Origin: Trichobilharzia szidati
Lineage: Eukaryota > Platyhelminthes > Trematoda > Strigeidida > Schistosomatidae
Direction of reading: 5' to 3'
DNA: 64,000 nt
NCBI GenBank assembly: GCA_944472155.2
Contig: OX235277.1
Span: forward strand, 41,680,758 to 41,744,757
In this document: positions 1-10,261 of the stretch, in pieces
Layout: each line of letters starts with the position of its first letter
Position numbering within the stretch: the first letter of the stretch is position 1
Made by a program: the position numbers and the translations under genes
Notes under the pieces: model-generated
Seen by the model: the letters and a program-made list of their open reading frames with translations, nothing else
Told to the model about the DNA's origin: nothing
Database searches by the model: none

Positions 1-262
1 CAGGAAGAAATAGAAGTGGATTGGCCATACTCTTAGGAAACCATCAAGTGACATCACTAGACAGGCTATCGCTCGAGTGGAACCCGAAAGCAAAGCGGCG
101 AGTTGGTCGTCAGTGCAAGGGTGACTTGGAGGAGGTCATGTGAAGAGGAGATGAAAGCATGTGGGCAGATTTGGAGCCAAGTGAGAGAACCAAAGGTAGT
201 GGAGACGTTTGGCTGAAGCCCTATGTTCCCCTAGGAATTAAAGGAAACAATAATAACAATAG
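1..262 (+). mobile_element. RTE-like LINE, 3' end
   Basis: This is the last part of an RTE-type non-LTR retrotransposon. A frame broken by stops encodes the usual RTE C-terminal tail: R/K-rich with a W-I-G-H/WPYS-like block, then RQAIARVEP-like and CEEEMKACGQIWSQV-like text. The same tail occurs at 9.3-9.6, 30.0-30.3 and 48.0-48.2 kb. It ends with 'gaagccctatgttccc' followed by an A/AAT-rich tail, as the other copies do. It is truncated by the window start and is not functional. Confidence 0.8.
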
Positions 263-590
263 TAATTCAATTAAGCGTGTTTCTTATCGGATTTCCGAAC
301 ATCACCCTGCATGGTGGTTAATTAAAGGACAAACAAAATCCATTCTCAGTGCTATTCTATCTGATCTTCAAAGATACAGAACACAAGACTGATGTTAACG
401 AGGCCGCTTTCAAAGTCATCTACCGCATACCAACTAATCTTAACTTTACCTTAAGAGTTCGTCTACTAAATATTGCTGAGACTGGCTGTTGGAATCCATA
501 TTAGGAAGCCTAACTTATGTGTCCAAAAGAAGCTAGTTCAGACACTATCCGTAGTTTGGCTATGTAGGGTGGAATGATCCTTAATTTTTT
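263..590 (+). mobile_element. Penelope-like element fragment (family C, GIY-YIG C-terminus)
   Basis: The frame reads RISEHHPAWW...SAILSDL, then, after a frame change, AFKVIYRIP...LRVRLLNIAE and KPNLCVQKK. This is the C-terminal half of the PLE GIY-YIG endonuclease domain seen at 53.7-54.0 kb (RVQEHYPAWL, SAFKVIYPNP). The catalytic Y-IG part is missing. It starts directly after the RTE tail, so one element inserted next to or into the other. Confidence 0.7.
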
Positions 591-932
591 GTGGAATTTT
601 CCTAATTTTAGTTGATATTCTATTTGATACTATATTTTTATTATTATGAGAATTTAAGCATCTTTAATGAACTGTAATTCCGTTGTGATCTTACTTAACA
701 AATCGATATTATTTAAAAAACACCAATATTGTTATTGACTACTATTCTAGAATATTCTATGTATATAAACATATGTATATAATTGTAGAGCCAGAAGAGG
801 AATTTATCGAAAAGGATATTCTTTGTTCAATTATTTTGTGTTTTATAGATGTCTGAATGAATATTTTCGCTATAATTGAATTCAGTAGACTGGAAAAATA
901 GAAGTTACATTGAAAGAATCGGCAGAACGGTA
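591..932. other. AT-rich stretch, nothing recognised
   Basis: AT-rich sequence with no reading frame or repeat that I recognise. It may be the untranslated 3' end of the preceding PLE fragment. Confidence 0.4.
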
Positions 933-1218
933 TACCTCAGATTTTAGATGGTTGAAGGCAATCGGCCAAAGGAAGCCTTGCGTGACCTAGGTTTCGTGCT
1001 AGCTGGTACTCGTCAGCAAGGCGTTGAAGGAACTCATTTCGCCTATGAGATTCGAACCCGATTGCCTGCAGCCATCTAATATCAAGAATTCAAGGTGCAT
1101 CATGACTGCGAGCCAACTAGTGGCATGGTGGCCATATCGCAAACTTGACTGATAGAATTCAGTCTGCAGCAAACAAAGGACTAGATACGCTACACTAGTC
1201 ACACTGACTAGTATCCAA
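933..1218 (-). mobile_element. Hammerhead SINE, type 2 (older copy)
   Basis: This is the same element as the 353-bp insertion at 23570-23922, but without its long foldback. Read on the minus strand it has a B-box-like 'gggttcgaatctc', then a hammerhead-like segment, then a 3' end. The outer ~20 bp are inverted repeats (agatggttgaaggcaatcgg and its near reverse complement). The distal part (gatagaattcagtctgca) matches 23850-23870. A Pol III B box followed by a ribozyme is the same order as in the SM-alpha-like SINEs of this window. Confidence 0.65.
975..1022 (-). ncRNA. Degenerate hammerhead ribozyme
   Basis: The minus strand reads GCCTTG / CTGACGA / stem II / GAAA / CCTAGGTC / (ACG) / CAAGGC. 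The CUGANGA core and GAAA are intact. Stem II has one mismatch (GTAC against GCAC), and three extra bases lie between the cleavage site and the stem I partner strand. It is probably inactive or weak. It is a decayed relative of the intact ribozyme at 23605-23649. Confidence 0.6.
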
Positions 1219-1429
1219 TCAAAATAACTTGGATTTTCTGAACACATGATGACACGTCTGTGATATTGAAGAAGTGGACATTTGAGTAGTGTGGTCGTAC
1301 AACATTCGATTATCGACACAGGATATCACACAGGATGCCTTGAATTACTTCAGGATAATAAACAGACAAAAAACTCAGACCTCTTGCAGACTGTAGAGGC
1401 AATCAGTGTTGAACAGTTAAAACCTGATT

Positions 1430-2395
1430 CATTATTATTATTCCCTTAGGTTCCGAGTGGAACAGAGGGCCTCAGCTGTTCTCTGCAGTCCTCTTCGGGT
1501 GACTCCACTACTGCCCTCTTAGATTTCATTTCTTTCGCACACAATCCTCTTTAATATGACGCTTGGGGCGACGCTGAACTCGTTGTTAGGGTACACTAGA
1601 GGGCTTGGCACATGGCATCAATTAACAGTTTCCTCAAGGTGTGTCCAGTTCATGTCTATTTCATTCTGCATTTCTCTTGAAGGATACATTATTGTTTGGT
1701 TCATCATCAGCCAGAGTTCTTGGTTACTATTTCGTGACACGCCTAGTTTCTAAATCATTCAGAAGAACTGACCGAATTGACATTAGTGCTGAAAGTTCGG
1801 ACCTATATCTTTATGCTGATTGTAGCCAATTTCCACACTAACTCCAGAATAATGAGTGCTTCTCTTGCTTTTCCCAACATGCCTTAGACACCTCTATCTG
1901 TGTTACCACCTGATACTGAAATAATGCTCTACCTAAATAAGCGAAAGAAGTAACCTCTTTTGGCTTCCCTTCCGTTGATAGTGATTGGCGTTTGGCGTAG
2001 ATAGTGACCTAGTGTCTTCATCAACTGTGTTTTCGCTATGTTCACTTGAAATCCTGACTTCTCTGCTAGCCTCCTCTGCCAACTCACTGGCTTTATTTTG
2101 TAGATTTTCATGTTTGTGTGACATTAGACATATATCATCCGTGAATTCCAAATCTTCCAGAGTCATCCTATCGGTTCAGAGTATTCCTGACCTTTCAGTA
2201 CCTACAGTGTGCTGCAGAATCCTGTCCACCAAAATCACAAATATCACCTGTGTCAGTAAGCAGCCTTATCTTGCTCTTCACTTCATTTCAAATGTTTTGG
2301 TGGGTCTTCTGCTGTGAACCACTTGGACATGTAGCATTATCATGTATCTGTTAAATGAGGTTAGTAAAGGTCTGGAGCATTAAGACCTGAATAGT
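1430..2395 (-). mobile_element. RTE-like LINE, 5'-truncated
   Basis: The minus-strand 3' tail (AAT)n lies at 1430-1441, followed by the 'cctaagggaa' end shared with other RTE copies. Upstream, the frame at 1933-2166 reads LEDLEFTDDICLMSHKHENLQ, which aligns with the reverse transcriptase F-A-D-D block (LDFADDFCLMSHKLED) of the copy at 47.2 kb; A is replaced by T. More frame-shifted RT text reaches about 2395 (YDNATCQV-like). There are many stops, so this is a dead copy. Confidence 0.8.
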
Positions 2396-2832
2396 GTACT
2401 GAAAAAGGAGCTGTAGCAAGAGCTTTTCTCTACCCTGGTTACTTATTTGTAGATGGATCTTTTATTGATTATATTATCTTTCATCAAATGTGTATGTCGA
2501 TTTCTTTTCACCCCCCGCCCTAGCTACATCATCACTTGTTAAACACTGTGCTATATATATCTGATACCCAACTAAACGATATATTGCATGTTTTGTTAAT
2601 TGATATTTTTCTTATAACCTCTGTAATCTTCTAATTTATACGTCTCAATCCTTGTTGATAACTATACCCCAAATTTTCTCCGGAAATTTCTATGGCATAA
2701 TGTGGCGAGTCTACTGATACGATTTTTCAGTGGTATATAAAGAAACGTTCATCGGCATAGAAAACACCGGTCTTTCCTGGCACTCATTCGTAGTGCTACT
2801 ACTTCACGCTGCAAATCTTCCACTTTCTGTTC
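2396..2832. other. Unassigned, AT-rich
   Basis: No recognisable coding or repeat signal. It lies downstream (minus strand) of the Gag-like remnant and could be its 3' continuation. Confidence 0.3.
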
Positions 2833-3337
2833 TCATTCGTTTAGTTTTGTTGGCTCTATTGCTGCTACCGTTGTGCTCAACAGCTTCGCTAGCTCACCAA
2901 TGTCCATGGGTTGTGCAGCGTTCACCAGTTGACGTTGCTCAGAAATGTGGTCTGGGACACTCTTGATGAACTGGAACGCCAATAACTGTGACTCCAACTC
3001 TTCATCCAATGTGGGAAGTGCACGACATAGTAGATTCGTCAACTTCACTGCCAATACTAGCAGGTCTCCATCTGGTCCCATTTTCGTGGCATGGAACTGC
3101 TGCATCGACAGCTGCCTGTCCGCCAAACTCTGACACCAATCGTTCAACCAACAGCTTCCAGGTTTCCGTCCTATCTGACCTCTCCACGCTGTCGTACTCG
3201 GCCTTTGCTCGACCTCTCAGTAGCGTCCCCAGGGAGACCACCTTCTCTGTCAGGTACTTGACGCTTACCAACTGAGCAAAGGCCTCAAAGTCCAGCTCCG
3301 TATGTCTCCTTCCTTCACCGTCTGGAGGCAGCGACAC
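2833..3337 (-). pseudogene. Gag-like remnant of an LTR retrotransposon
   Basis: Two overlapping minus-strand frames share this segment. The first (3337-3002) begins MSLPPDGEG and carries FEAFAQLVSVKYL and RAKAEYDSVER. The second (3147-2833) carries LADRQLSMQQFHATKMGP, LCRALPTLDEELESQLLAFQ and QLVNAAQPMDIGELAKLL. The helix-rich text, F/L-W spacing and lack of catalytic motifs suit a retrotransposon capsid (Gag) protein. The sensible text moves from one frame to the other near 3100-3170, so there is a frameshift, either a mutation or programmed. No protease, RT, integrase or CCHC knuckle follows in the window. The family (gypsy or BEL) cannot be decided from this alone. Confidence 0.5.
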
Positions 3338-3340
3338 TAG

Positions 3341-3565
3341 TTGTAACGACAGCAGACGAAAGAATTGGTAAAGGGGTGTTTATTTGGAAACTGTTATCTT
3401 TATATAAGCAAATTATGTACACCTTATCTTCAACGCACCGTTTGCACACATCTTGGGTGTTGTGCTGCTTCTGGCCTCCATATTGTGTTTCTTTTTGCTC
3501 CTTTCACGTTTCCAATGTATCTCAATACTAATATATGTGCAAAAATTTGGGTACTGTGGTAGTAA
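3341..3565. other. Region upstream of Gag remnant
   Basis: No coding signal. By position it could be the leader or LTR side of the minus-strand Gag-like element, but I see no matching LTR at the other end. Confidence 0.25.
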
Positions 3566-3703
3566 ATAATTCCATATTAGTTTGTTTATTAGATGTATCA
3601 CACAGTGAAACAGTATTATTTACTGGATGACGTTTCGAACAAAATTTATTGTTCATTATCACATTAATTATAATCACACAATGTTGTCAATATTGGCAGA
3701 AGT

Positions 3704-3925
3704 TTGAGTTCATGGGCAGACCACTGGACAGGGTCCCAGTGGCTGATTGGTCTACGAGCTAGCTGGCCTTGTAACCAGAAAGTAACGGGCTTAAACTCTT
3801 GCGGCGGATGCGTACCGATGAAGAGTCCAAAACTAGGACGAAACGGTTGTCCAGTGCACCCAATCGGTTTTCTAATAGTTCCCTAACTGATGTCAGCTCA
3901 TGATTAAATCCTGTAACCAAGATAA
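3704..3925 (+). mobile_element. SM-alpha-like hammerhead SINE (partial)
   Basis: It contains an A-box-like 'tggctgattgg', a weak B box, a hammerhead-like block (gatgaagagtcc, gaaac, gtccagtgc) and the 3' end 'gatgtcagctcatgatt'. It is inserted in the PLE 3' end: the flanks 'aatcacaca' and 'acttcgaaa' are contiguous in the related PLE at 27250. The core position equivalent to C3 is A, so the ribozyme is predicted to be dead. Confidence 0.75.
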
Positions 3926-4554
3926 GCATACAACTTCGAAACTTTGTTCTCTTCTATTCGTCGTCACTGGAGTAGTAGAATTTTCCAGATATCTGGGACA
4001 GGTGTTGAATCATTCCGATTACATGTATTTGCAGTTGATTCGATAAACGAAGCTTCTGTTATCAATCTCTCCCTCCGCCACCCTGTTACATTAGATTTTA
4101 AAACTCTCATCTTATCCCATCCTATGCTGTATGGTTGTATGTAATTGCATGTAGTGCTATAGCTGAACTATTCTCTAGATTTCTTATCTTATTCGGGTCA
4201 ACCAATCTAGATTTTGCTAGGTTTTTATGTTCGGCTAGTCTGACTGCCCCTGTTCTACTGGTTTGACCTATGTATTTGACCTGACAATCATTGCAGGCAG
4301 GGTATTAGATAAACTAAATTGTTTTGTTTCAAAGGCTCCACAGGATCGATCCTCTAACCGACAAAGCTTGTTTCTAATTGAGTTTATGGGTTTGAATGCC
4401 AGCCACTTTTATTCCTCCCTTGTTAAGAATTCTGTGCAAGGTTTCTGAGGTTTCTTCCATGTCTGGAATTACTACTGATGATTTAGATTCCTTATTGTTG
4501 TTGTTGTCTTGCACATTTTGACACGCATGTCATCATTAATATTAATGTGGTGAG

Positions 4555-4830
4555 AGCTGGCTGCTAGCCAAAGTTGGAAGACAGTAATTGACGTCAATGT
4601 TTATGTCCTTAATATTGGTGGTGACAAAATGAGAACAAAGGCTTTGCGTAGGCGGGTACGGTTAGCATATAGATGATCTGACACAGCCACAAAAAGATGC
4701 AAGGTTAACTTTCTGTAAGAAACAACCAATCAAAAGACTATTTTCTACTAACAATAATCTAGAATAATGTACATTAAAATCTATAAATATGTGTTGATTT
4801 TCCTTAATAAACGATCTGTTGCCTGGCCCT
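4555..4830. other. Unknown block interrupting a PLE linker
   Basis: The flanking linker sequence is continuous in the PLE at 63.07-63.2 kb (ttaatattattactattatc), so these ~280 bases are an insertion here. The block starts 'tggtgagagctggctgctag'. I recognise no coding or promoter motif. It might be another short non-autonomous element. Confidence 0.4.
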
Positions 4831-5070
4831 TGTCTTCTATTGTTACATTACTATTATTATTACTGCCATTATTATTACTATTGTTGTCACTACCACTACT
4901 ATCATTATTTATTTTATTTTATTTTTACATTTCCCTACATACTTTCTGACTAATTTATCAGGGTAATTATTAAGTCTCAAAGCTTCTCTTATATGTCTCA
5001 CTTCATGTCTTAGATTTTCCCATATATCTCCACGAAGCTGTATCATATACTTTGTATGACATCAAGTGTA

Positions 5071-5902
5071 TCTCCCTACTATCTGATGTTTTTATTCCGA
5101 TTACCATCTCCTTATATATATACTACTGATAAATCTTTTCAGTAACACTCACCACAATAGCATATATAGTCGCAACAATTCATTACACTTTACCAGGTTA
5201 ACATTTCAGTTTTGTCTATATGCATTACTATCGTCATTCTTAATTATTGTTCCACATTTCTATATGTGCAATGCACTAAATTATGTTAACATTGTAATGA
5301 CAAAGTTAATTAGTTTCATTGTACACGATGTAAACAGTAGACAAGATGCCGACGCAGTGAAAGTGAATCCATCCATCCGTACAGCCGTCCATCCGTCCAT
5401 CTATCCATCCACCCACCTGCCCGTCATATCCTCTTCTTTATGTGTTGTTCAAATTGTCTGCGTTCAAAAGAAGAAAAGTCATCTGACGTTTGACATCTTT
5501 GAAATTAATTCGGTGTTACAATAAAAAGCGGAAAGGAAAGAATGATTTATTTGAACATTGGTCAGTTGTTTCATCTCATTCTAAACTATTTTGCAATAAA
5601 ATTAATTATTTTAATGGTAATTTGCATCAATTAACTCTTCATGCTTGTTAAAGGTACATATTCTTTAAGAAAACAAAACAAAAAGAAGGTTGTCGGAAAA
5701 AAGAAAATTGATGTAATTTAAACAAAACAGTAATTTTTCAGACTGTTCAGTTTTTTTTTTAATAATTAAAACAACAATCTTAAACATTGAACAAAGAAAG
5801 ACACTAAGAGTGATGTGAATATTTTGAATGAAAGATTAACAAGTGTGTTGCAAAGTGGGAATGATACTTTTTTGTGTGGAAATATTTTCAAGTGGAGTTT
5901 GC
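5071..5902. other. AT-rich region with a CATC-type microsatellite
   Basis: No coding signal. A degenerate (CATC/CCGT)n microsatellite lies at about 5370-5425. Its translations are low complexity and not genes. Confidence 0.5.
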
Positions 5903-5941
5903 ATGTAAAGTCTTTATTATAATAATAATATTATTATTATT

Positions 5942-6148
5942 TCATACATTTATTCCTCTTAATGAATTTGAACAAAGCAAGGACTACAGTTTTAGCAGAA
6001 TAAATTGGTACCATCTTTCATTTCGTTGCCTTATCGTCAGCTGCTTACAGGTCAAAGACATTATTAAATATATCTACAAAAACAGTTTTAACATACTTGC
6101 ACAGAGTTCATTTTAAACAAAAATCAATCGATCAATATACGCATACAC

Positions 6149-6197
<49 letters not shown>

Positions 6198-7077
6198 ACA
6201 CTATTCCGAACAATAATAATCACACACAATGGAAACTTTTCAGCATCTCACATTCGGATAAAAAATATCCAGTTACCAGGGCAAAGAAAGACTAATAACC
6301 GCTTCTTTCTGGACGCATAAATCAGGTTTCAGGCGCTTGATGGAAGACTGAGCACATCACTAGCCAGAGCCTATCCTGCAGCTAAGCTCGTTCCCGTCTA
6401 TCGAACAACTTGCTCTTTGATGCAATCAGAAATCGATAGATATCCTTCTCATGTTAACAATTCCAACTGCATATACAAATTTACATGTATCTGCGGGAGC
6501 AGTTACATTGGAAGGACAGAAAGAAGGGCATATCTACGATTTTCTGAACATGTACCAAAAAGCTTATGTCTAAAGGGAACAAATGCTTTAAACAGTGCCA
6601 TCGCCAGGCATCTCCTTGATACGGGTCATGAGGTGGACGTCGAAAAGTCGTTCAAAATTATCAATAGACAAAAGAGCTCAATTCTCCTTAAGTTTGCTGA
6701 AGCCATTTCCATCAAGCGCCTGAAACCTGATTTATGCGTTCAGAAAGAAGCGGTTATCAGTCTTTCTTTGTCCTGCCTGGTAACTGGATATTTTTCATCT
6801 CTCTTTTATCTGAATGCGTAATGCTGAAAAGTTTCCATTGTGTATGATTATTATTGTTCGGAATAGTGTTTAATATTACATATATATATGTATATATTAT
6901 TATTAGTGTATGCGTATATTGATCGATTGATTTTTGTTTAAAATGAACTCTGTGCAAGTATGTTAAAATTGTTTCTGTAGATATATTTAATAATGTCTTC
7001 GGCCTGTAAGCAGCTGACGAGAAGGCAACGAAATAAAAGATGGTACCATTTTATTCTGCTAAAACTGTAGTTCTTGC
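5942..7077 (+). mobile_element. Penelope-like element (family B) with inverted termini
   Basis: The frame at 6417-6821 (134 aa) encodes a GIY-YIG endonuclease: CIYKFTCICGSSYIGRTERR holds the IY and YIG strands and the catalytic R region, followed by RFSEHV, ARHLLDTGHEVDV, SFKIINRQ and KPDLCVQKEAV. The paired cysteines (C-x(n)-C before YIG) suit the zinc-binding PLE type. No RT is present. The 3' coding end plus 3' UTR (6708-7080) is repeated inverted at 5974-6343, so the element is a ~370-bp-armed foldback with only the endonuclease between. It sits inside an RTE (ATT)n tail. Confidence 0.85.
5974..6343 (-). repeat. Left inverted terminal repeat of PLE-B
   Basis: Near reverse complement of 6708-7080, about 370 bp, including the coding end of the GIY-YIG domain (aggcgcttgatgga against tccatcaagcgcct) and the outer end aaagcaaggactac. 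The outer part carries CTGACGA ... GAAA spaced like a minimal hammerhead. A (TA)n tract lies at about 6155-6191. Confidence 0.85.
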
Positions 7078-7080
7078 TTT
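6708..7080 (+). repeat. Right inverted terminal repeat of PLE-B
   Basis: Plus-strand partner of 5974-6343. Near 7005 it reads GCAG-CTGACGA-GAAGGCAAC-GAAAT, a hammerhead-like core with almost no stem II. This is a PLE terminal repeat in inverted rather than direct arrangement. Confidence 0.85.
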
Positions 7081-7899
7081 ATTATTATTATTATTACTAT
7101 TGTTATCCCTTTGGGTTCCTAGTGGAACATAGGGTTTCAACAACACAACACATCTCCACTTCTTTCTATTTTCTGCTCTCCGTTTCAGCTGGGTTCATGA
7201 ATGACCATATGCTGTCAACTCCTCCTCCTTTTCACCACACGATCTCTTCCATGTCAACCTTGCACCGGCAATTCACTCCTCGCTTCCCACTGCACTAGGA
7301 TTCCACTCGAGCAATGGCCTGCATTGTGCGCGATGTCATTCGACGACCTCCTCAACGTATGCCCATCTCCACATTGTGCTACATAATTGTTGAGCAATCG
7401 GCTCTTCCTTGTTGGTTTGGTCCCAACCAGAGATTCTTGTTGCCAGTTTTTTCTGGTCTGCAGGCCGGACATTTGATCTTCGGTATAGAGCCAACGAAGT
7501 TGGCAGTTGTTAATGAAAGTCTGCAACAGGCTGTTGGAAATCCTTTTCGCGATGGGCACGCAGTGCAAGTTTCTGACCAGTATGCAATAAATGACTGACT
7601 GACTGACTTCACATTTGTGTTGAACAGAAGCCGAATCATGTTGTTTATACTGGCTGACTGAGTGCAGAAAATTTCCAGACTGGTTTCAGGTTGATGAAGG
7701 CGTTTCTTGCCTTTTCGATTCTAGCTTTAAATGTAAAGTCTTTATTAATAAATAATTAGTAATATATGGGCGAATCTAGGGTCTGCAAGTCAAGAATGAT
7801 CATACTGCCACTTCATCGGTGCGTCTGTATTGTATTAAATGTTTAGAAGTGTTTAACACGCTATGCAGTGTAACCCATTCACTTTGAACATTTGTTGAT

Positions 7900-8062
7900 T
7901 CGACGTTCATGGGCCGGGTTTAATTTCCTGCCGATATAACTCTAAACCTCGCCTTACCATTAGTGAGCCCTGTATGAGACTAACCACACCAACTCGTAAA
8001 AATATAATATCATCGCTAGCGGAACTTCAAATCTCAAGCTCGTCGAAAAAAAGAGACTTTAC
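7900..8062 (+). repeat. SINE-B-like fragment (degenerate)
   Basis: The part 'cgtaaaaatataatatcatcgctagcggaacttca' is related to 'cgtaaaaataaacaccattg...gaaacttca' in the tRNA-headed SINE at 55.9 kb. No intact tRNA-like head remains. Confidence 0.4.
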
Positions 8063-8079
8063 CATGAAGACAGCGGATA

Positions 8080-8255
8080 GTCAGTATTTCATAAATGAAT
8101 ACCCAAAGAATTGAGTGAATGAAATTGAAACGTATGTTAACAGACTTGTTTGGGCATGTTCTCGTATTCGTGTGGAAAGCGTCCTCTGACTATGGTCAAT
8201 GTACCTTGCTCCACAAGAGGAGCAGGTGAACTGATAGATGCACATGGAGGCGACC
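8080..8255 (-). mobile_element. PLE family C fragment, GIY-YIG N-terminus
   Basis: Minus-strand frame CIYQFTCSSCGARYIDHSQR...TRIREH. It matches IYQFTCSCGARYIGRS at 53.9 kb. YIG has become YID and a serine is duplicated, so the endonuclease is dead. It joins an RTE directly at ~8256. Confidence 0.75.
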
Positions 8256-9612
8256 GGACAGGGTAGCTTACCCACAAAATACTGAGCCGCATCATCCTGG
8301 AGAGAATCAAACATGCCCTGGATGAAAAACTTTGACCGGAACAGGCTGGATTCAGGAGAAACAACTCATGCATTGATCACATCGCCACATTACGGATCAT
8401 CATTGAACAAAGCTTAGAATGGCAGTCACCTCTCTATCTCAACTTCACCGACTTTGAAAAGGCCTTTGAAAGCGTCGATCGAGAAGTGCTTTGGCAACTA
8501 CTTCACTACTACAGGGTGCCACCGACAATAATACATGTCGTCCAACAGCTGTACGACAATGCTGCATGCCAAGCAATCCACAATGGGAAACTTACGGAAT
8601 CCTTCGAAGTGAGGACAGGAGTAAAACAAGCTGACTGACTACTATCTCCAATAATTTTCTTGATTGCAGTAGACTGGATAATGCGACAAACAGCGAGCCG
8701 GGCAATGAGGAAACAGGCATAAAATGGACACACACAAAAAACTTGGAGGATCTGGACTTCGCCGATGATATATGCATATCTGTTTTCCCATAAACTGGAA
8801 GATATGCAAGCGAAAAGCAACAAGTTGGCAGAAGAAGCATCAAAGATAGCACTTCAGGTGAACATAGAGAAAACAGAGGTGATGAAGATTCCTGGGCAAC
8901 ACCACCAACAGCAACAACAACAACAGACAACAATCAGCCAGCATAAATGGGAGGAACCTGAAAGAAACAACCTCCCTTACCTACCTGCCTACCTGGGAAG
9001 CATCATTTCAACTACAGGCGGACGGAACTGACGAGGATATCAAAGCAAGGATCGGTAAAGCAAGACAAGCTTTCATTACTCTCAAGTCTGTGTGGAGGTC
9101 AACAGCACTCAGCATCAAAAGTGAGATCCGCGTTTTCAACTCCAATGTGAAGTCATTGCTACTATACAGATCAGAGACTTGGTGCGTCATGAAGAGCACC
9201 TTAAACAAACTACAGACCTTCATCAACATCTGTCTCCGCTCAAAGCTCAAGATCAGATGGCCGGTCAGAAAAGATCAGCAACAGAGATCTCTGGCAATGA
9301 GCGAACCAACCAGGAACCGATTATGAAACAAATAGGCAGGAAGAAATGGAGGTGGATTGGCCATACTCTGAGAAAACAGATCATAAAGTGACATCACTAA
9401 ACAAGCCATTGCTCGAGTGGAACCCGCCCGAATAGGACGCTGCGAGTTGGTCGTCCAAGGGTGACTTGGAGGAGGTAATGTGAAGAGGAGATGAAAGCGT
9501 GTGGGCAGACTTGGAGCCAGGTGAAGACTCTAGCAGAGAACCGAACGCAATGGAGACGCACGGCTGAAGCCCTATTGTTCCTCTAGGAATGAAAAGAAAC
9601 AATAATAATGAT
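8256..9612 (+). mobile_element. RTE-like LINE with most of the RT domain, inactivated
   Basis: The longest RTE copy in the window. It reads KILSRIILERIKHALDEKL (stop) PEQAGFRRNNSCIDHIATLR, LEWQSPLYLNFTDFEKAFES, VDREVLWQLLHYYRVPP, YDNAACQAIHNGKL (RT motifs 1-4; the F-x-K-A-F-x-S block is the first catalytic aspartate region), then a stop instead of the R-Q-G-C block, the D-D box region near 8750 (frame-shifted), HKLEDMQAKSNKLAEEASKI, a poly-Q run, YLGSIISTTGG, LLYRSETW, KKWRWIGHTLRK and a final CEEEMKACGQTWSQV. It ends in an AAT-rich tail (9596-9612). The apurinic endonuclease domain is absent (5' truncation), and several stops and frameshifts make it a pseudogene. Confidence 0.9.
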
Positions 9613-10261
9613 AACAATATTTTAAATATTTCGCAGATTCTTTTCAACTGTTTACAACCCAATCAATGGGAAAAATAGATGCATATACATACTTTAATCA
9701 GGCTCACAAGATATTATTGACAGGAACCATATGCACTATTCTTAACGCCTGATAATTGCATCTAATTTTAGCTGTTTGCATGACCACTCATTACTGTATT
9801 ACCTGTGGTTACTGTCAATCACTTCAATGAAAAATTCATAAAAATGGGTCCAAACCTTTTTGTACCTAATAATTTTTCATATCGTTTAGTTTGTAAACAT
9901 TTGACAGAAATCCGCGAAGTAGCAGAAAACGAGATCATAATGTCCTTTTATAGTGCTTATTTTGGCTTTTCCCCAGTTAACTCCGTAAAGTCGTTGATTA
10001 CTCCTTTTAATTCGATTACGAATGCATACGTCTTGTTATTAAATGCTGGTAATCACATAATCGCATCATTCTGAGTTGTCTGCGCCTTTAGTTACCAGTA
10101 TTTAAAACTTTGATATTGAGATTACCAGGAATAGTACTGAGTAGGCTGACCATTAGTGATGTAAGAACTGGTACTTGAATATGAGATGTGAGTGTAGGTT
10201 GAAGTGGACGGGTCTGACGCTCTGCCCAACTTATGAGAACCGTTCGATAGTCAGATCACTA
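9613..10261. other. Left end of duplicated segment A, no gene
   Basis: From 9722 on, this matches 20673-21213 (about 95% by eye). An 89-codon frame (9805-10074) and its 102-codon counterpart (20756-21064) begin MVTVNHFNEKFIKMGP. They resemble no family I know and probably reflect shared ancestry rather than selection. Confidence 0.5.

Larger units (their letters stand above)
3566..5070 (-). mobile_element. Penelope-like element (family A), decayed
   Basis: This is a minus-strand PLE. It has an N/D-rich linker ((AAT)/(GAC)-type codons, 4830-4930), then LPYKEG-region text, then GIY-YIG domain remnants and the 3' terminal segment at 3566-3703. The same order is present at 62.8-64.0 kb and 27.15-27.88 kb (minus), and 34.0-35.9 kb (plus). 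It is interrupted by an SM-alpha-like SINE (3704-3925) and by a ~280-bp block of unknown origin (about 4555-4830). The terminal segment contains a hammerhead-like GAAAC/GTC with a 6-bp hairpin (GAACAA/TTGTTC). Confidence 0.7.
5920..7730 (-). mobile_element. RTE-like LINE split by a nested PLE
   Basis: A 17-bp direct repeat, atgtaaagtctttatta, lies at 5903-5919 and 7731-7747 and brackets the unit, as a TSD would. The (ATT)n tail starts at 5920, is interrupted by the PLE at 5942-7077, and resumes at 7077. The body at 7100-7730 encodes RTE C-terminal text: TFINNCQLRWLYTEDQM, TKPTRKSRLLNNYV, and further upstream an LNT(N)VKSV motif. The RT domain is missing (5' truncation). Confidence 0.75.

Noticed and set aside
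7005..7040. CTGACGA...GAAA in PLE-B termini as an active hammerhead
   Set aside because: Stem II is at most one pair (GAAGGCAAC) and no clear stem III or cleavage triplet is seen. Kept only as a possible relic.
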